Part shown: positions 1 to 6,708 of the stretch, in pieces
How positions within the stretch are numbered: the first letter of the stretch is position 1
Layout: the number at the start of each line of letters is the position of its first letter
Origin: DATDYA01 sp035289165
GTDB taxonomy: Bacteria > Patescibacteriota > Patescibacteriia > Magasanikbacterales > GWA2-37-8
NCBI GenBank assembly: GCA_035289165.1
Contig: DATDYA010000067.1
Coordinates: 1 to 14,991 of the forward strand
Length of the DNA stretch: 14,991 nt
Direction of reading: 5' to 3'
Translations under genes and position numbers: made by a program
The notes under the pieces: generated by a model
The model's database searches: none
What the model saw: only the letters and a program-made list of their open reading frames with translations
What the model was told of the DNA's origin: nothing

Positions 1-122
1 CGATCCGGTTGCTCGTGGCGAAGCTGGTCTGGGACCTCCTTGAGGCTCGGACCGAGATCGAGCACCGACGGACCACAACCACCGCCGCCATCACCGGCGG
101 CAAGGGAGAACAAGTCTTCTAG
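1..122 (+). CDS. C-terminal end of an unidentified GC-rich gene (5' end outside window)
   Basis: The frame starting at base 3 is open from the window edge and stops at TAG 120-122, giving the last 39 residues of a protein. Its codons end in G or C in roughly 85 percent of cases, a strong coding signal and higher than in the genes to the right. The visible tail has a helical stretch rich in Leu, Val, Glu and Arg, then a run of four Thr and a Gly/Lys/Glu end. No motif identifies it, and the function is unknown. The stop is followed 17 bases later by a perfect 10-bp hairpin (139-162). The call rests on codon bias and the open frame only. Confidence 0.55.
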   Translation, partial: IRLLVAKLVWDLLEARTEIEHRRTTTTAAITGGKGEQVF

Positions 123-234
123 CCGCCGCCCCAATCCACCAGAACTCCACCAGGAGTTCTGGCCCACCGTTCTTTCTTCACAACTCTAAGGAGGGGCGCC
201 CTCGACGCGCGCCCCATGCGCAATCGAGACCCCT
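123..234. other. Gene-free structured stretch, possible 3' UTR or small RNA
   Basis: No convincing gene is seen here. Besides the 139-162 hairpin there is GGGGCGC at 193-199 pairing with GCGCCCC at 209-215. The same GAGGGG (191-196) can instead pair with CCCCTC at 230-235, just at the foot of the terminator that follows, or GAGGG (191-195) with CCCTC (199-203). An AAGGAGG at 188-194 looks like a Shine-Dalgarno. The nearest ATG (216) opens a 28-codon frame that runs through the terminator, so it is probably not a gene. Confidence 0.4.
139..162 (+). other. Perfect 10-bp GC-rich hairpin downstream of the first gene
   Basis: CCAGAACTCC at 139-148 pairs exactly with GGAGTTCTGG at 153-162 around an ACCA loop. 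It lies 17 bases after the stop codon at 122. Only a broken pyrimidine run (TTCTTTCTTC, 170-179) follows, so it may be a 3'-end stabilising structure or a weak terminator rather than a strong intrinsic one. Confidence 0.6.
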
Positions 235-271
235 CAAAAACAGCTTTGTTTGATAAGGCTGTTTTTGTTTT
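235..271 (+). terminator. Intrinsic terminator upstream of the 70-residue gene
   Basis: CAAAAACAGC at 235-244 pairs with GCTGTTTTTG at 258-267. The stem can be extended inward by TTT/AAG to give 13 pairs (one G-U) around a 7-base loop, followed by more T. Its A/T arms would make it work on either strand. It isolates the following promoter from the upstream gene. Confidence 0.75.
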
Positions 272-278
272 GTCTGTA

Positions 279-307
279 TTGACAAAACAACCAAAAAGGT
301 AGATAAT
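279..307 (+). promoter_or_regulatory. Near-consensus sigma-70-type promoter of the 70-residue gene
   Basis: A perfect -35 TTGACA (279-284) and a -10 GATAAT (302-307) are separated by exactly 17 bases. Transcription should start near base 314, giving a leader of about 23 bases that carries the Shine-Dalgarno. It begins 12 bases after the upstream terminator stem. Confidence 0.85.
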
Positions 308-323
308 GTCCTGTTCTCGAAAG

Positions 324-331
324 AAAGGAGG
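324..331 (+). promoter_or_regulatory. Strong Shine-Dalgarno that fixes a TTG start
   Basis: AAAGGAGG at 324-331 is a full anti-16S match, 5 bases before TTG 337-339. No ATG is available at that spacing, so this site decides the start of the following gene. It is the only canonical Shine-Dalgarno properly placed before a gene in the window. Confidence 0.85.
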
Positions 332-336
332 CCGGA

Positions 337-549
337 TTGAAAGGAAACCCTGTTTTCGAGGAAGAAGTTGCCTACTGGCGAGAAAAAAATTATCTCGCCT
401 GTCGGGCGATGATGATCGCCAGGGATATAGTCCAAAAAAGAAATTTTGGACTGTACACCAGGGCGGAACTCGAAAGACGTGGTGACTACGCTGAAGCTAA
501 GCGCCGTAAGGCGCTCTTCGCCTCGCGTCAGTCGACCCCACATAAGTAG
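337..549 (+). CDS. Small basic protein of unknown function, 70 residues
   Basis: The gene starts at TTG 337 and ends at TAG 547-549. The TTG start is supported by AAAGGAGG five bases upstream and a consensus promoter (279-307). The product is soluble, with no signal peptide or membrane segment. It is acidic and aromatic at the front (VFEEEVAYW at residues 6-14), has a likely amphipathic helix in the middle, and is strongly basic at the end (AKRRK near 54-58, ending STPHK). The family is not recognised. The basic tail would suit nucleic-acid or ribosome binding, but that is only a guess. It is a single-gene unit: a terminator precedes it, and two hairpins, one a good terminator, follow. The consensus expression signals suggest an abundant protein. 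Being a real gene is well supported; the function is unknown. Confidence 0.75.
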   Translation: MKGNPVFEEEVAYWREKNYLACRAMMIARDIVQKRNFGLYTRAELERRGDYAEAKRRKALFASRQSTPHK

Positions 550-573
550 CCGCGCCAGGAGGCCGCGGCTACT
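545..573 (+). terminator. Perfect 10-bp hairpin overlapping the stop codon of the 70-residue gene
   Basis: AGTAGCCGCG at 545-554 pairs exactly with CGCGGCTACT at 564-573 around a 9-base loop. The left arm includes the TAG stop (547-549). No T-run follows, so on its own it is more likely a 3'-end barrier to decay, acting with the terminator at 589-614. Confidence 0.6.
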
Positions 574-588
574 CTACACACCATTCAC

Positions 589-614
589 CACCTGGCCAAA
601 AGTCCAGGTGTTTT
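589..614 (+). terminator. Intrinsic terminator after the 70-residue gene
   Basis: CACCTGG (589-595) pairs with CCAGGTG (604-610) around an 8-base loop and is followed directly by TTTT (611-614). It lies 40 bases after the stop of the small gene and ahead of the promoter of the next operon. Confidence 0.75.
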
Positions 615-619
615 AAAAC

Positions 620-648
620 TAGCCAAAACTAGAGAAATCTGTTAAAAT
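620..648 (+). promoter_or_regulatory. Probable promoter of the murJ-lepA-recJ operon
   Basis: TAGCCA (620-625, four of six consensus -35 bases) and TAAAAT (643-648, five of six -10 bases) are 17 bases apart. Transcription would start near 655, about 30 bases before the ATG at 687. It follows the 589-614 terminator directly, which is where an operon promoter is expected. Confidence 0.55.
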
Positions 649-686
649 GTATTCAATAAAACAAGTTAACAACAACCTGTTTATTT

Positions 687-1361
687 ATGCGCCGACCGGT
701 TATTGATAACGTCGAGATTGTTGAACCGCCAATTGGGGAACTCACCAAAAAACGCTCTGGCTTCAAACGCACCTGCCTCTCTGGCTGCGGTTGTGTTTTT
801 ATTTTCATTATCGGGGCAATTATTGCTCTCAAACTAGCAGTTGGGCCAGGACCACAAACTTTAAAAACAGTGCCGGAATATTTCCCAAAAGATATCCCTG
901 TTTACGACGCAGACAATATTGAAACTATTACTTTCATCTCCGGTCAATACAAAAACCGTGGTGTAGAAATCGCCGCCCTTTTCCCAAAACTTATCCTCTC
1001 CCCCCTTTTAGTAAATAACCAAACCGCCGAAGACGAACACTCTCGCGACTCGCGCGGCATCTTCAAAGATTTTGTTGACGTCATAAGCCGACCAGTCGGC
1101 GATCACCGCGATACTGTCCAAATTAAATGGATCGACATGAATGCTGATCCCATGTTTGTCATAAACTATTATATGACCGAACTGAAGAAAAAGAATTTTA
1201 CAATTGAAGCGGAAAGTGAGGGAAAAAATTTAAACAAAGTTGTTAAACAATTTTCTTTCCAAAGAGTAAGTGACCAAGTAAGTGGTTCAATGTATGTTGA
1301 GGGACCGGTAAACGGACGAGGAACCAGTTACGCCTCGCTAATTGTTAACATTGCTCCCTAG
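687..1361 (+). CDS. Membrane-anchored extracytoplasmic protein of unknown function
   Basis: The product has 224 residues, starting at ATG 687. It has a short cytoplasmic N-terminus with positive charges (KKRSGFKR, about 21-28), one membrane helix at about 35-52, and about 170 residues outside. Cysteines at 30, 34 and 36 sit at the inner mouth of the helix. The outer part has a Pro/Tyr motif (PEYFPKDIPVYD, about 63-74) and a C-terminal region with YYMTELKKKNFTIEAE, resembling a short alpha-beta domain of the kind often seen in uncharacterised CPR proteins. No family is assigned. It is the first gene of the operon and ends 4 bases before murJ, so a role at the cell envelope is inferred from the neighbour and the topology. 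No Shine-Dalgarno precedes it. The gene is near certain; the role is unknown. Confidence 0.8.
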   Translation: MRRPVIDNVEIVEPPIGELTKKRSGFKRTCLSGCGCVFIFIIGAIIALKLAVGPGPQTLKTVPEYFPKDIPVYDADNIETITFISGQYKNRGVEIAALFPKLILSPLLVNNQTAEDEHSRDSRGIFKDFVDVISRPVGDHRDTVQIKWIDMNADPMFVINYYMTELKKKNFTIEAESEGKNLNKVVKQFSFQRVSDQVSGSMYVEGPVNGRGTSYASLIVNIAP

Positions 1362-1365
1362 CCCC

Positions 1366-2988
1366 ATGTTTAAAATTTTAAACTCCGAATCCAATTCTAC
1401 TACTGGCGCCGCCCTCCTGATCGGCGGTGCTACTTTATTAAACAAAATAATCGGCGTTTTACGTGACCGAATTATTGCCCACTACTATGGCGCCGGTCCG
1501 GTCACCGACGCTTATTATGCCGCTTTTAAAATCCCCGACCTCGTCTACAATCTTCTCATTGTCGGCGCCTTAACCGCCGGATTTATTCCAGTCTTCACGA
1601 AACTATTTTTGGAAGGAAAAGACAAAAGTACCGCCTGGAAACTGGCTAATAATGTTTTGAATTTGGCGGCCGTTACTCTGGTCGTACTCTGTGGTCTTGG
1701 AATTATCTTTGCACCACTTCTTGTGCCACTACTTGCCCCTGGTTTTACTTCAGAAAATCTGAACCTCACCACCAACCTGACACGCGTCATGTTTCTCTCG
1801 CCGATCTTCTTAGGCTTTTCCATGGTCTTGGGTGGAGTACTGCAATCTTTGCGACGCTTTGTTTTGTATTCTTTCGCCCCAATATTTTATAACCTTGGCA
1901 TCATCTTCGGGGCCGTTGGCCTAACCAAGTTCGTTGGTCCGATTGGCCTCGCGATCGGCGTCGCGATCGGGGCTTTCATCCATTTCGCCCTCCAATACTA
2001 CGGCGCCCACCTCGTCGGTTACCGCTGGTCACCAATTTTTAAACTCCGCGAAAAAAATACCCGACTTATTGGTCGCCTCATGATTCCCCGCACGTTGGGG
2101 CTAGCGGTAAGTAATGTAAATACTTTTGTTACAACCATTTTGGCTTCACTTCTTCCCGCCGGAAGTGTTGCCGTCTACAACTATGCCGACAACCTCCAGT
2201 GGGTGCCAATTGGTGTTATTGGGATTTCCTTCGCTCTCGCTACTTTCCCCATGTTGTCCGCTAGCGTCGCGGAAGGAAACAAGGAAAAATTCGTGGCCAG
2301 CCTCGGAAGTACCATGCGCCAAATATTATTTTTAATTATCCCCGTCAGTTTAATACTTCTAATCCTCCGTGCCCAAATCGTCCGTGTTGTTTTAGGTAGC
2401 GGTGCTTTTGACTGGAACGCCACCGTTAACACAGCCGATGCTCTGGCCTTCTTTGCTTTGGGCCTTTTCGCCCAAAGCCTTATCCCCCTTTTCGCTCGCG
2501 CTTTCTACGCTCTCTCCAACACGAAAACGCCGTTCATAATCGGTGTCATCGCCGCCCTGGTTAATATCATCGCCTCACTCGTGCTAATGGAACCATTGGG
2601 TGTCGCGGGCCTTGCTCTAGCCGCCTCAATCGGAGCGATAATTAATTTTAGTTTGCTCCTCGTTTATCTGAAAACCACTCTCCACGATCTAGAAGAAAAC
2701 AAACTACTATCTTCCCTCTACCGCATCTCTGTTGCCGCCATTGCCATGGGCTTAGTCATGCAATACATTAAGACACCCTTAGCCGCCATTTTCAACCAAG
2801 ACTACTTTTGGGGTATCTTTGGCCAAGGTTTAATAGCTGGGATCTCTGGGCTTTCCATTTACCTCCTCCTGTGCTATATTCTAAGACTGCCAGAAATGAT
2901 GAATTTAGCTCAAGGTTTCCATAAAAAATGGCTAAAAATTAAGAACATCAAAACCGACCAAGAAGGTATTAACTTGAAAGAATTATAG
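1366..2988 (+). CDS. murJ: Lipid II flippase MurJ (MviN family)
   Basis: This protein moves lipid-linked peptidoglycan precursor across the cytoplasmic membrane. It is 540 residues from ATG 1366. A TTG at 1342 in the same frame would overlap the previous gene by 20 bases and is less likely. The family signature is clear near the N-terminus: an amphipathic start, LNKIIGVLRDR, then DAYYAAFKIPDLVYN and GALTAGFIPVF, which form the first helices of the MOP-superfamily fold. Hydrophobic segments continue to the end, in keeping with about 14 membrane helices, and the length is typical of MurJ. The C-terminus is a short basic cytoplasmic tail. It lies 4 bases after the preceding membrane protein and 2 bases before lepA, so the genes are co-transcribed. 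Its presence implies that the organism handles peptidoglycan precursors. Confidence 0.93.
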   Translation: MFKILNSESNSTTGAALLIGGATLLNKIIGVLRDRIIAHYYGAGPVTDAYYAAFKIPDLVYNLLIVGALTAGFIPVFTKLFLEGKDKSTAWKLANNVLNLAAVTLVVLCGLGIIFAPLLVPLLAPGFTSENLNLTTNLTRVMFLSPIFLGFSMVLGGVLQSLRRFVLYSFAPIFYNLGIIFGAVGLTKFVGPIGLAIGVAIGAFIHFALQYYGAHLVGYRWSPIFKLREKNTRLIGRLMIPRTLGLAVSNVNTFVTTILASLLPAGSVAVYNYADNLQWVPIGVIGISFALATFPMLSASVAEGNKEKFVASLGSTMRQILFLIIPVSLILLILRAQIVRVVLGSGAFDWNATVNTADALAFFALGLFAQSLIPLFARAFYALSNTKTPFIIGVIAALVNIIASLVLMEPLGVAGLALAASIGAIINFSLLLVYLKTTLHDLEENKLLSSLYRISVAAIAMGLVMQYIKTPLAAIFNQDYFWGIFGQGLIAGISGLSIYLLLCYILRLPEMMNLAQGFHKKWLKIKNIKTDQEGINLKEL

Positions 2989-2990
2989 AT

Positions 2991-4796
2991 ATGACCGGCA
3001 ACATTAGAAATTTTTGTATTATCGCCCATATCGACCACGGTAAATCCACCCTGGCCGATCGTCTTTTAGAATTTACCGGCACGGTTTCCAAGCGTGACAT
3101 GAAAGAACAGCTATTGGATACTATGGAACTAGAACGGGAACGCGGGATAACAATTAAGTTAACACCGGTTCGCATGAATTATGAGTTGGACAAAAACAAA
3201 TACATTCTTAACCTAATTGACACTCCTGGACACGTCGACTTCAACTACGAAGTGTCCCGCTCTTTGGCCGCTGTCGAGGGGGCGATACTTTTGGTAGACG
3301 CTACCCAGGGTGTTCAAGCCCAAACTATTGGTAATCTTTACCTCGCCCTCGACCAAGACCTTGTGATCATCCCCGTTATTAACAAAGTGGACATGGCCAT
3401 CGCGGACATTCCCAAAACCAAAGCGGAAATTATCCATCTTATCGGCTGTAAAGAAGAGGATATAATTCTCGCCTCCGGTAAAACTGGCCAGGGGGTAGAA
3501 GAGATTTTGGAAGCAGTAATTAAACGCGTTCCCCCACCAGATGATCAAGGCCAAGCCACACCACGCGCTCTCATTTTTGACTCTGAATATAACGAATATA
3601 AAGGTGTAGTCGCGTCAGTTGGTATGGTGGATGGTGAATTGAAAAAAGGCGACAAGATCATCCTCATGACCACGAAAACTCCGGCTGAAGTATTAGAGAT
3701 TGGTTATTACACGCCTAATTTCAAACCAGCGGACAAACTAAAGAGCGGAGAAATTGGCTACATTGTTACTGGACTAAAAAATGTTCAAGATTGTCGCGTT
3801 GGTGACACAATTGCTCGCTTAGACACTTCTCCCGAGACTAATCCCCTCCCCGGCTACCGGGAAATTAAGCCAATGGTATTTGCGGGAATTTTTCCAAAAG
3901 AAGGCGACGCCTACGAACATCTCCGGGATGCGATTGAAAAATTAAAACTAAATGATTCATCCCTCACTTACGAACCAGAAAGTTCCCAAGCTTTAGGCTT
4001 TGGTTTCCGCTGTGGTTTCTTAGGGATGCTCCATCTCGACATCTTCCAGGAAAGGTTGAAACGCGAATACAACCTTGAAGTTGCTATCACTGTCCCGAGT
4101 GTTGCTTACAAAGTCCAAAAAACTAACGGTGAAAACATTGTTGTCCACAGTCCGCAAGAAATGCCTGATCCGAACTTTTATCTTGAAGTCCAAGAGCCCT
4201 GGATGACTCTAGACATTATTACGACCAAAGCGACGGTCGGTGATGTCATGGGGCTCGTCGCCGACCGAAACGGCAGTTACAAAAATACTGAATATTTAAG
4301 TACCGGTAACGACACCCGCGTCCTTTTGCACTATGACATCCCACTAGCCTCGCTCATCACCGATTTTTACGACAAGTTGAAAACGGTTACTTCTGGCTAT
4401 GCTTCCATGAATTACGAATACAAGGACTACCAAAAAGTGGAAGTGGTCCGCCTAGATATTATTGTCGCGGAAGAAAAAATTGAAGAACTCGCTACCCTCG
4501 TACGTGAAAATGAGGCTTTTAAAGTGGGCAAAAAGATCGTTGCTTCATTAAAAGAAACTCTCCCCCGCCAGCAGTTTGAATTAAAAATCCAAGCCGCGGT
4601 CGGTGGCAAAATTCTGGCTTCGGAACGTTTATCCGCTCTAAGGAAAGACGTTACCGCTAAACTATATGGTGGAGATGTTACTCGAAAAAATAAACTGCTA
4701 GATAAACAGAAAAAAGGTAAAAAGAAAATGATGGAACGTGGCCGTGGTACAGTCGAAATCCCAACTGAAGCTTATCTCGCTATCTTAAAAAGATAA
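2991..4796 (+). CDS. lepA: Elongation factor 4 (LepA), ribosome-associated GTPase
   Basis: LepA is a translation GTPase resembling EF-G that binds the ribosome and affects back-translocation and 30S assembly. The product has 601 residues, close to the E. coli length of 599. GTPase motifs are visible: G1 AHIDHGKST at 12-20, the switch with RERGITIK at 49-56, G3 DTPGH at 77-81 and G4 NKVD at 131-134. The G5 motif, usually SAK, reads SGK at 162-164. FGFRCGFLGMLHLDIFQERL in the middle and the LepA-specific C-terminus (LLDKQKKGKKKM, then VEIPTEAYLAIL) separate it from EF-G and TypA. ATG 2991 is 2 bases after the murJ stop and has no Shine-Dalgarno, which suggests translation coupled to murJ. The gene is intact and the identification is secure. 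Confidence 0.97.
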   Translation: MTGNIRNFCIIAHIDHGKSTLADRLLEFTGTVSKRDMKEQLLDTMELERERGITIKLTPVRMNYELDKNKYILNLIDTPGHVDFNYEVSRSLAAVEGAILLVDATQGVQAQTIGNLYLALDQDLVIIPVINKVDMAIADIPKTKAEIIHLIGCKEEDIILASGKTGQGVEEILEAVIKRVPPPDDQGQATPRALIFDSEYNEYKGVVASVGMVDGELKKGDKIILMTTKTPAEVLEIGYYTPNFKPADKLKSGEIGYIVTGLKNVQDCRVGDTIARLDTSPETNPLPGYREIKPMVFAGIFPKEGDAYEHLRDAIEKLKLNDSSLTYEPESSQALGFGFRCGFLGMLHLDIFQERLKREYNLEVAITVPSVAYKVQKTNGENIVVHSPQEMPDPNFYLEVQEPWMTLDIITTKATVGDVMGLVADRNGSYKNTEYLSTGNDTRVLLHYDIPLASLITDFYDKLKTVTSGYASMNYEYKDYQKVEVVRLDIIVAEEKIEELATLVRENEAFKVGKKIVASLKETLPRQQFELKIQAAVGGKILASERLSALRKDVTAKLYGGDVTRKNKLLDKQKKGKKKMMERGRGTVEIPTEAYLAILKR

Positions 4797-4805
4797 TTAA
4801 TTTAT

Positions 4806-4901
4806 ATGCACCACAAAACCGCTAAATCGCTTTGGACAGTCATCGCCTTAATCGGAATCATCGCCATGGTCTTCTTCACGATCATGCCGATTTTCCAATA
4901 A
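4806..4901 (+). CDS. 31-residue single-helix membrane microprotein
   Basis: ATG 4806 to TAA 4899-4901 encodes 31 residues. MHHKTAKSLW is a short basic cytoplasmic start, followed by a continuous hydrophobic helix (about 11-29, including VIALIGIIAMVFF) and the end MPIFQ. It fits exactly between lepA (9 bases before) and recJ (9 bases after) on the same strand, with the same short spacing as the real genes, and a polar-basic head followed by a helix is a typical small membrane protein layout. No Shine-Dalgarno is present, as for most genes here. The family is not firmly recognised. It could regulate or anchor a larger membrane complex, but the sequence gives no partner. It is short enough for automatic gene callers to miss. 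Confidence 0.65.
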   Translation: MHHKTAKSLWTVIALIGIIAMVFFTIMPIFQ

Positions 4902-4910
4902 TTTAACCCC

Positions 4911-6704
4911 ATGGCCCAAAAAGAAAAAACCTGGCGGGTACTGGAAGCGCCGACTCCCGAATTTTTAAGCGCCCATCCCGAACTTCCCCCAATTATTGCC
5001 CAGCTCCTCTGGACACGTAATATTCGCGATCAAGAAAAGATCGATGAATTTTTAAACCCCGACTATTCTACTGATCTGCACGATCCGTATCTTTTTAACG
5101 AAATGCCGAAGGCGGTGGAAATAATTTTTACGGCGATAAAAAAACAAAAAAACATTGTGGTCCATGGTGATTACGACGCCGACGGTGTTTCCGCCGCGAC
5201 AATTTTAGTTTCTACTCTCCGTAAATTTGGCGCTAAACACGTTAGTGTCTTTATCCCCCATCGTGAAATCGATGGCTATGGTTTGAATTTAAATACTATC
5301 AACTTACTACATGAACAAAAAACTGATCTTATCATTACCTGCGATTGTGGTATTAGTAACCGCGAAGAAGTCGTCCGTGCCAAAGACCTGGGCCTACAAG
5401 TAGTCATTACCGATCATCACGCTGTACCGGAAAAACTTCCGCCCGCCGACGCCATTATCCATCCCCTCGTACCCGGTGAAAAATATCCGGACAAAGGACT
5501 GGCCGGAGCAGCCGTGGCTTTTAAACTGGTTCAAGCTCTTTTAAAAAAACACCAAGAGAGTAACGAATACTTACTAGACGGTCAGCCACACGAAAGTTAC
5601 GAAAAATGGCTTCTGGATTTAGTCGCCATTGCCACGGTTGGGGATATGGTACCTCTTCTCGGCGAATCTCGCACCCTAACCCGTTATGGTCTAACCGTAC
5701 TCAACAAAACTCGCAATTTGGGTTTACGTAAATTAATGCAGATTGCCGGACTAACCGACGAATTCGGCAAACCCAAACGCGGCCAATTCACAACCGAAAC
5801 AATTAGTTTCCAACTGGCCCCTAGAATTAACGCCGCCGGCCGAATGGACCATGCCAATACGGCTTACATGCTACTCATGTCCGAAGATCCAAAAGAAGCC
5901 GAAACGTTAGCCATACAGTTGAACCAAAATAATTTAGATCGCCAAAAATTGACCGAGAGTCTTGTCGCCCAAGCTCGTGAGCAAATTAAATCCACTAACC
6001 AAGAAAAAAATCCAATTATTTTTATCTTGGGCACTGATTGGTCAACCGGCATCCTAGGACTGATTGCGGGAAAAATAAAAGAAGAATTTTACCGGCCGAC
6101 GATTGTAATGGGTTTAAATGACGGAGAGGTTACTGGTTCCGGTCGAAGCATACCGGAATTCAACATGATTAAAAACATGCAAGCCCGACCAGAGTTCTTT
6201 GATAAATACGGTGGCCATCCCCAAGCTTGTGGCTTCTCCCTCAAATCTCCAGATATTTTAGAAGATTTTAAATCTGCCTTACTAAAAAAAGCCGAGGAAC
6301 AATTCGACATCCAAAAACTTCAACCAACAATAACCATTGACGCCGAAGTCGATCTCGAAGATGTCAACTGGAAGCTTTATGATCTTTTGAAAAAATTTGA
6401 GCCCTTTGGCCAAGCCAACGAAGAACCAAGATATTTAGCTAAAGGATTAACGGTTGCTAGTATTGATCCGGTCGGTCAAGATGGCAAACACTTAAGGCTA
6501 TTGGTCAAACACAACACTCATACTATTAAAAAAACCATCGCCTTTGGGTTTGGCGACAAAGAGCGTCACCCCAGTGACTGGAAAAATGCTCTTCACGTCG
6601 GAGACAAAATAGACATGGTTTTCTCCGTTGATGTGAACGAGTGGAATGGTAACCGTGAACTACAATTAACGGTGATAGATATTAAAATGCTCTCGCAATC
6701 TTAA
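4911..6704 (+). CDS. recJ: Single-stranded-DNA 5'-3' exonuclease RecJ
   Basis: RecJ degrades single-stranded DNA from the 5' end in RecF-pathway recombination, mismatch repair and base-excision repair. The product has 597 residues. The DHH catalytic domain shows DYDADG at 87-92, CDCG at 144-147, DHH at 168-170 and ATVGDMVPL at 241-249, which are the metal-binding aspartates and histidines of the family. PRINAAGRM (304-312) links to the DHHA1 domain, where GSGRS (409-413) and GGHPQACGF (434-442) are clear. The last roughly 140 residues form the OB-type C-terminal domain expected in bacterial RecJ. All key residues are present and the length is typical. It is the last gene of the plus-strand operon. 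Its stop (6702-6704) is 4 bases from the stop of the opposing gene, with no terminator hairpin visible. Confidence 0.96.
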   Translation: MAQKEKTWRVLEAPTPEFLSAHPELPPIIAQLLWTRNIRDQEKIDEFLNPDYSTDLHDPYLFNEMPKAVEIIFTAIKKQKNIVVHGDYDADGVSAATILVSTLRKFGAKHVSVFIPHREIDGYGLNLNTINLLHEQKTDLIITCDCGISNREEVVRAKDLGLQVVITDHHAVPEKLPPADAIIHPLVPGEKYPDKGLAGAAVAFKLVQALLKKHQESNEYLLDGQPHESYEKWLLDLVAIATVGDMVPLLGESRTLTRYGLTVLNKTRNLGLRKLMQIAGLTDEFGKPKRGQFTTETISFQLAPRINAAGRMDHANTAYMLLMSEDPKEAETLAIQLNQNNLDRQKLTESLVAQAREQIKSTNQEKNPIIFILGTDWSTGILGLIAGKIKEEFYRPTIVMGLNDGEVTGSGRSIPEFNMIKNMQARPEFFDKYGGHPQACGFSLKSPDILEDFKSALLKKAEEQFDIQKLQPTITIDAEVDLEDVNWKLYDLLKKFEPFGQANEEPRYLAKGLTVASIDPVGQDGKHLRLLVKHNTHTIKKTIAFGFGDKERHPSDWKNALHVGDKIDMVFSVDVNEWNGNRELQLTVIDIKMLSQS

Positions 6705-6708
6705 CTGC

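Noticed and set aside
191..236. Possible tRNA-like acceptor pairing of GAGGGG with CCCCTC followed by A
   Set aside because: The two arms are only 46 bases apart end to end and no T-loop, D-arm or anticodon arm can be drawn between them.
216..302. 28-codon frame from ATG 216 after an AAGGAGG
   Set aside because: The Shine-Dalgarno is 21 bases away and the frame runs through the 235-267 terminator and the promoter of the next gene; it looks like chance.
178..543. 121-residue minus-strand frame opposite the 70-residue gene
   Set aside because: It covers the terminator, promoter and Shine-Dalgarno of the plus-strand gene and has no expression signals of its own.
1342..1365. Upstream TTG start for murJ
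   Set aside because: It would overlap the previous gene by 20 bases; ATG 1366 gives the normal MurJ N-terminus.
1948..1972. Short tandem GCGATCGGCGTC-type repeat in murJ
   Set aside because: It encodes a plain AIGVAIG membrane stretch and is explained by the protein.
2455..2478. Perfect 9-bp inverted repeat GCTTTGGGC / GCCCAAAGC inside murJ
   Set aside because: It lies in conserved coding sequence with no T-run and no sign of a gene boundary; probably chance.
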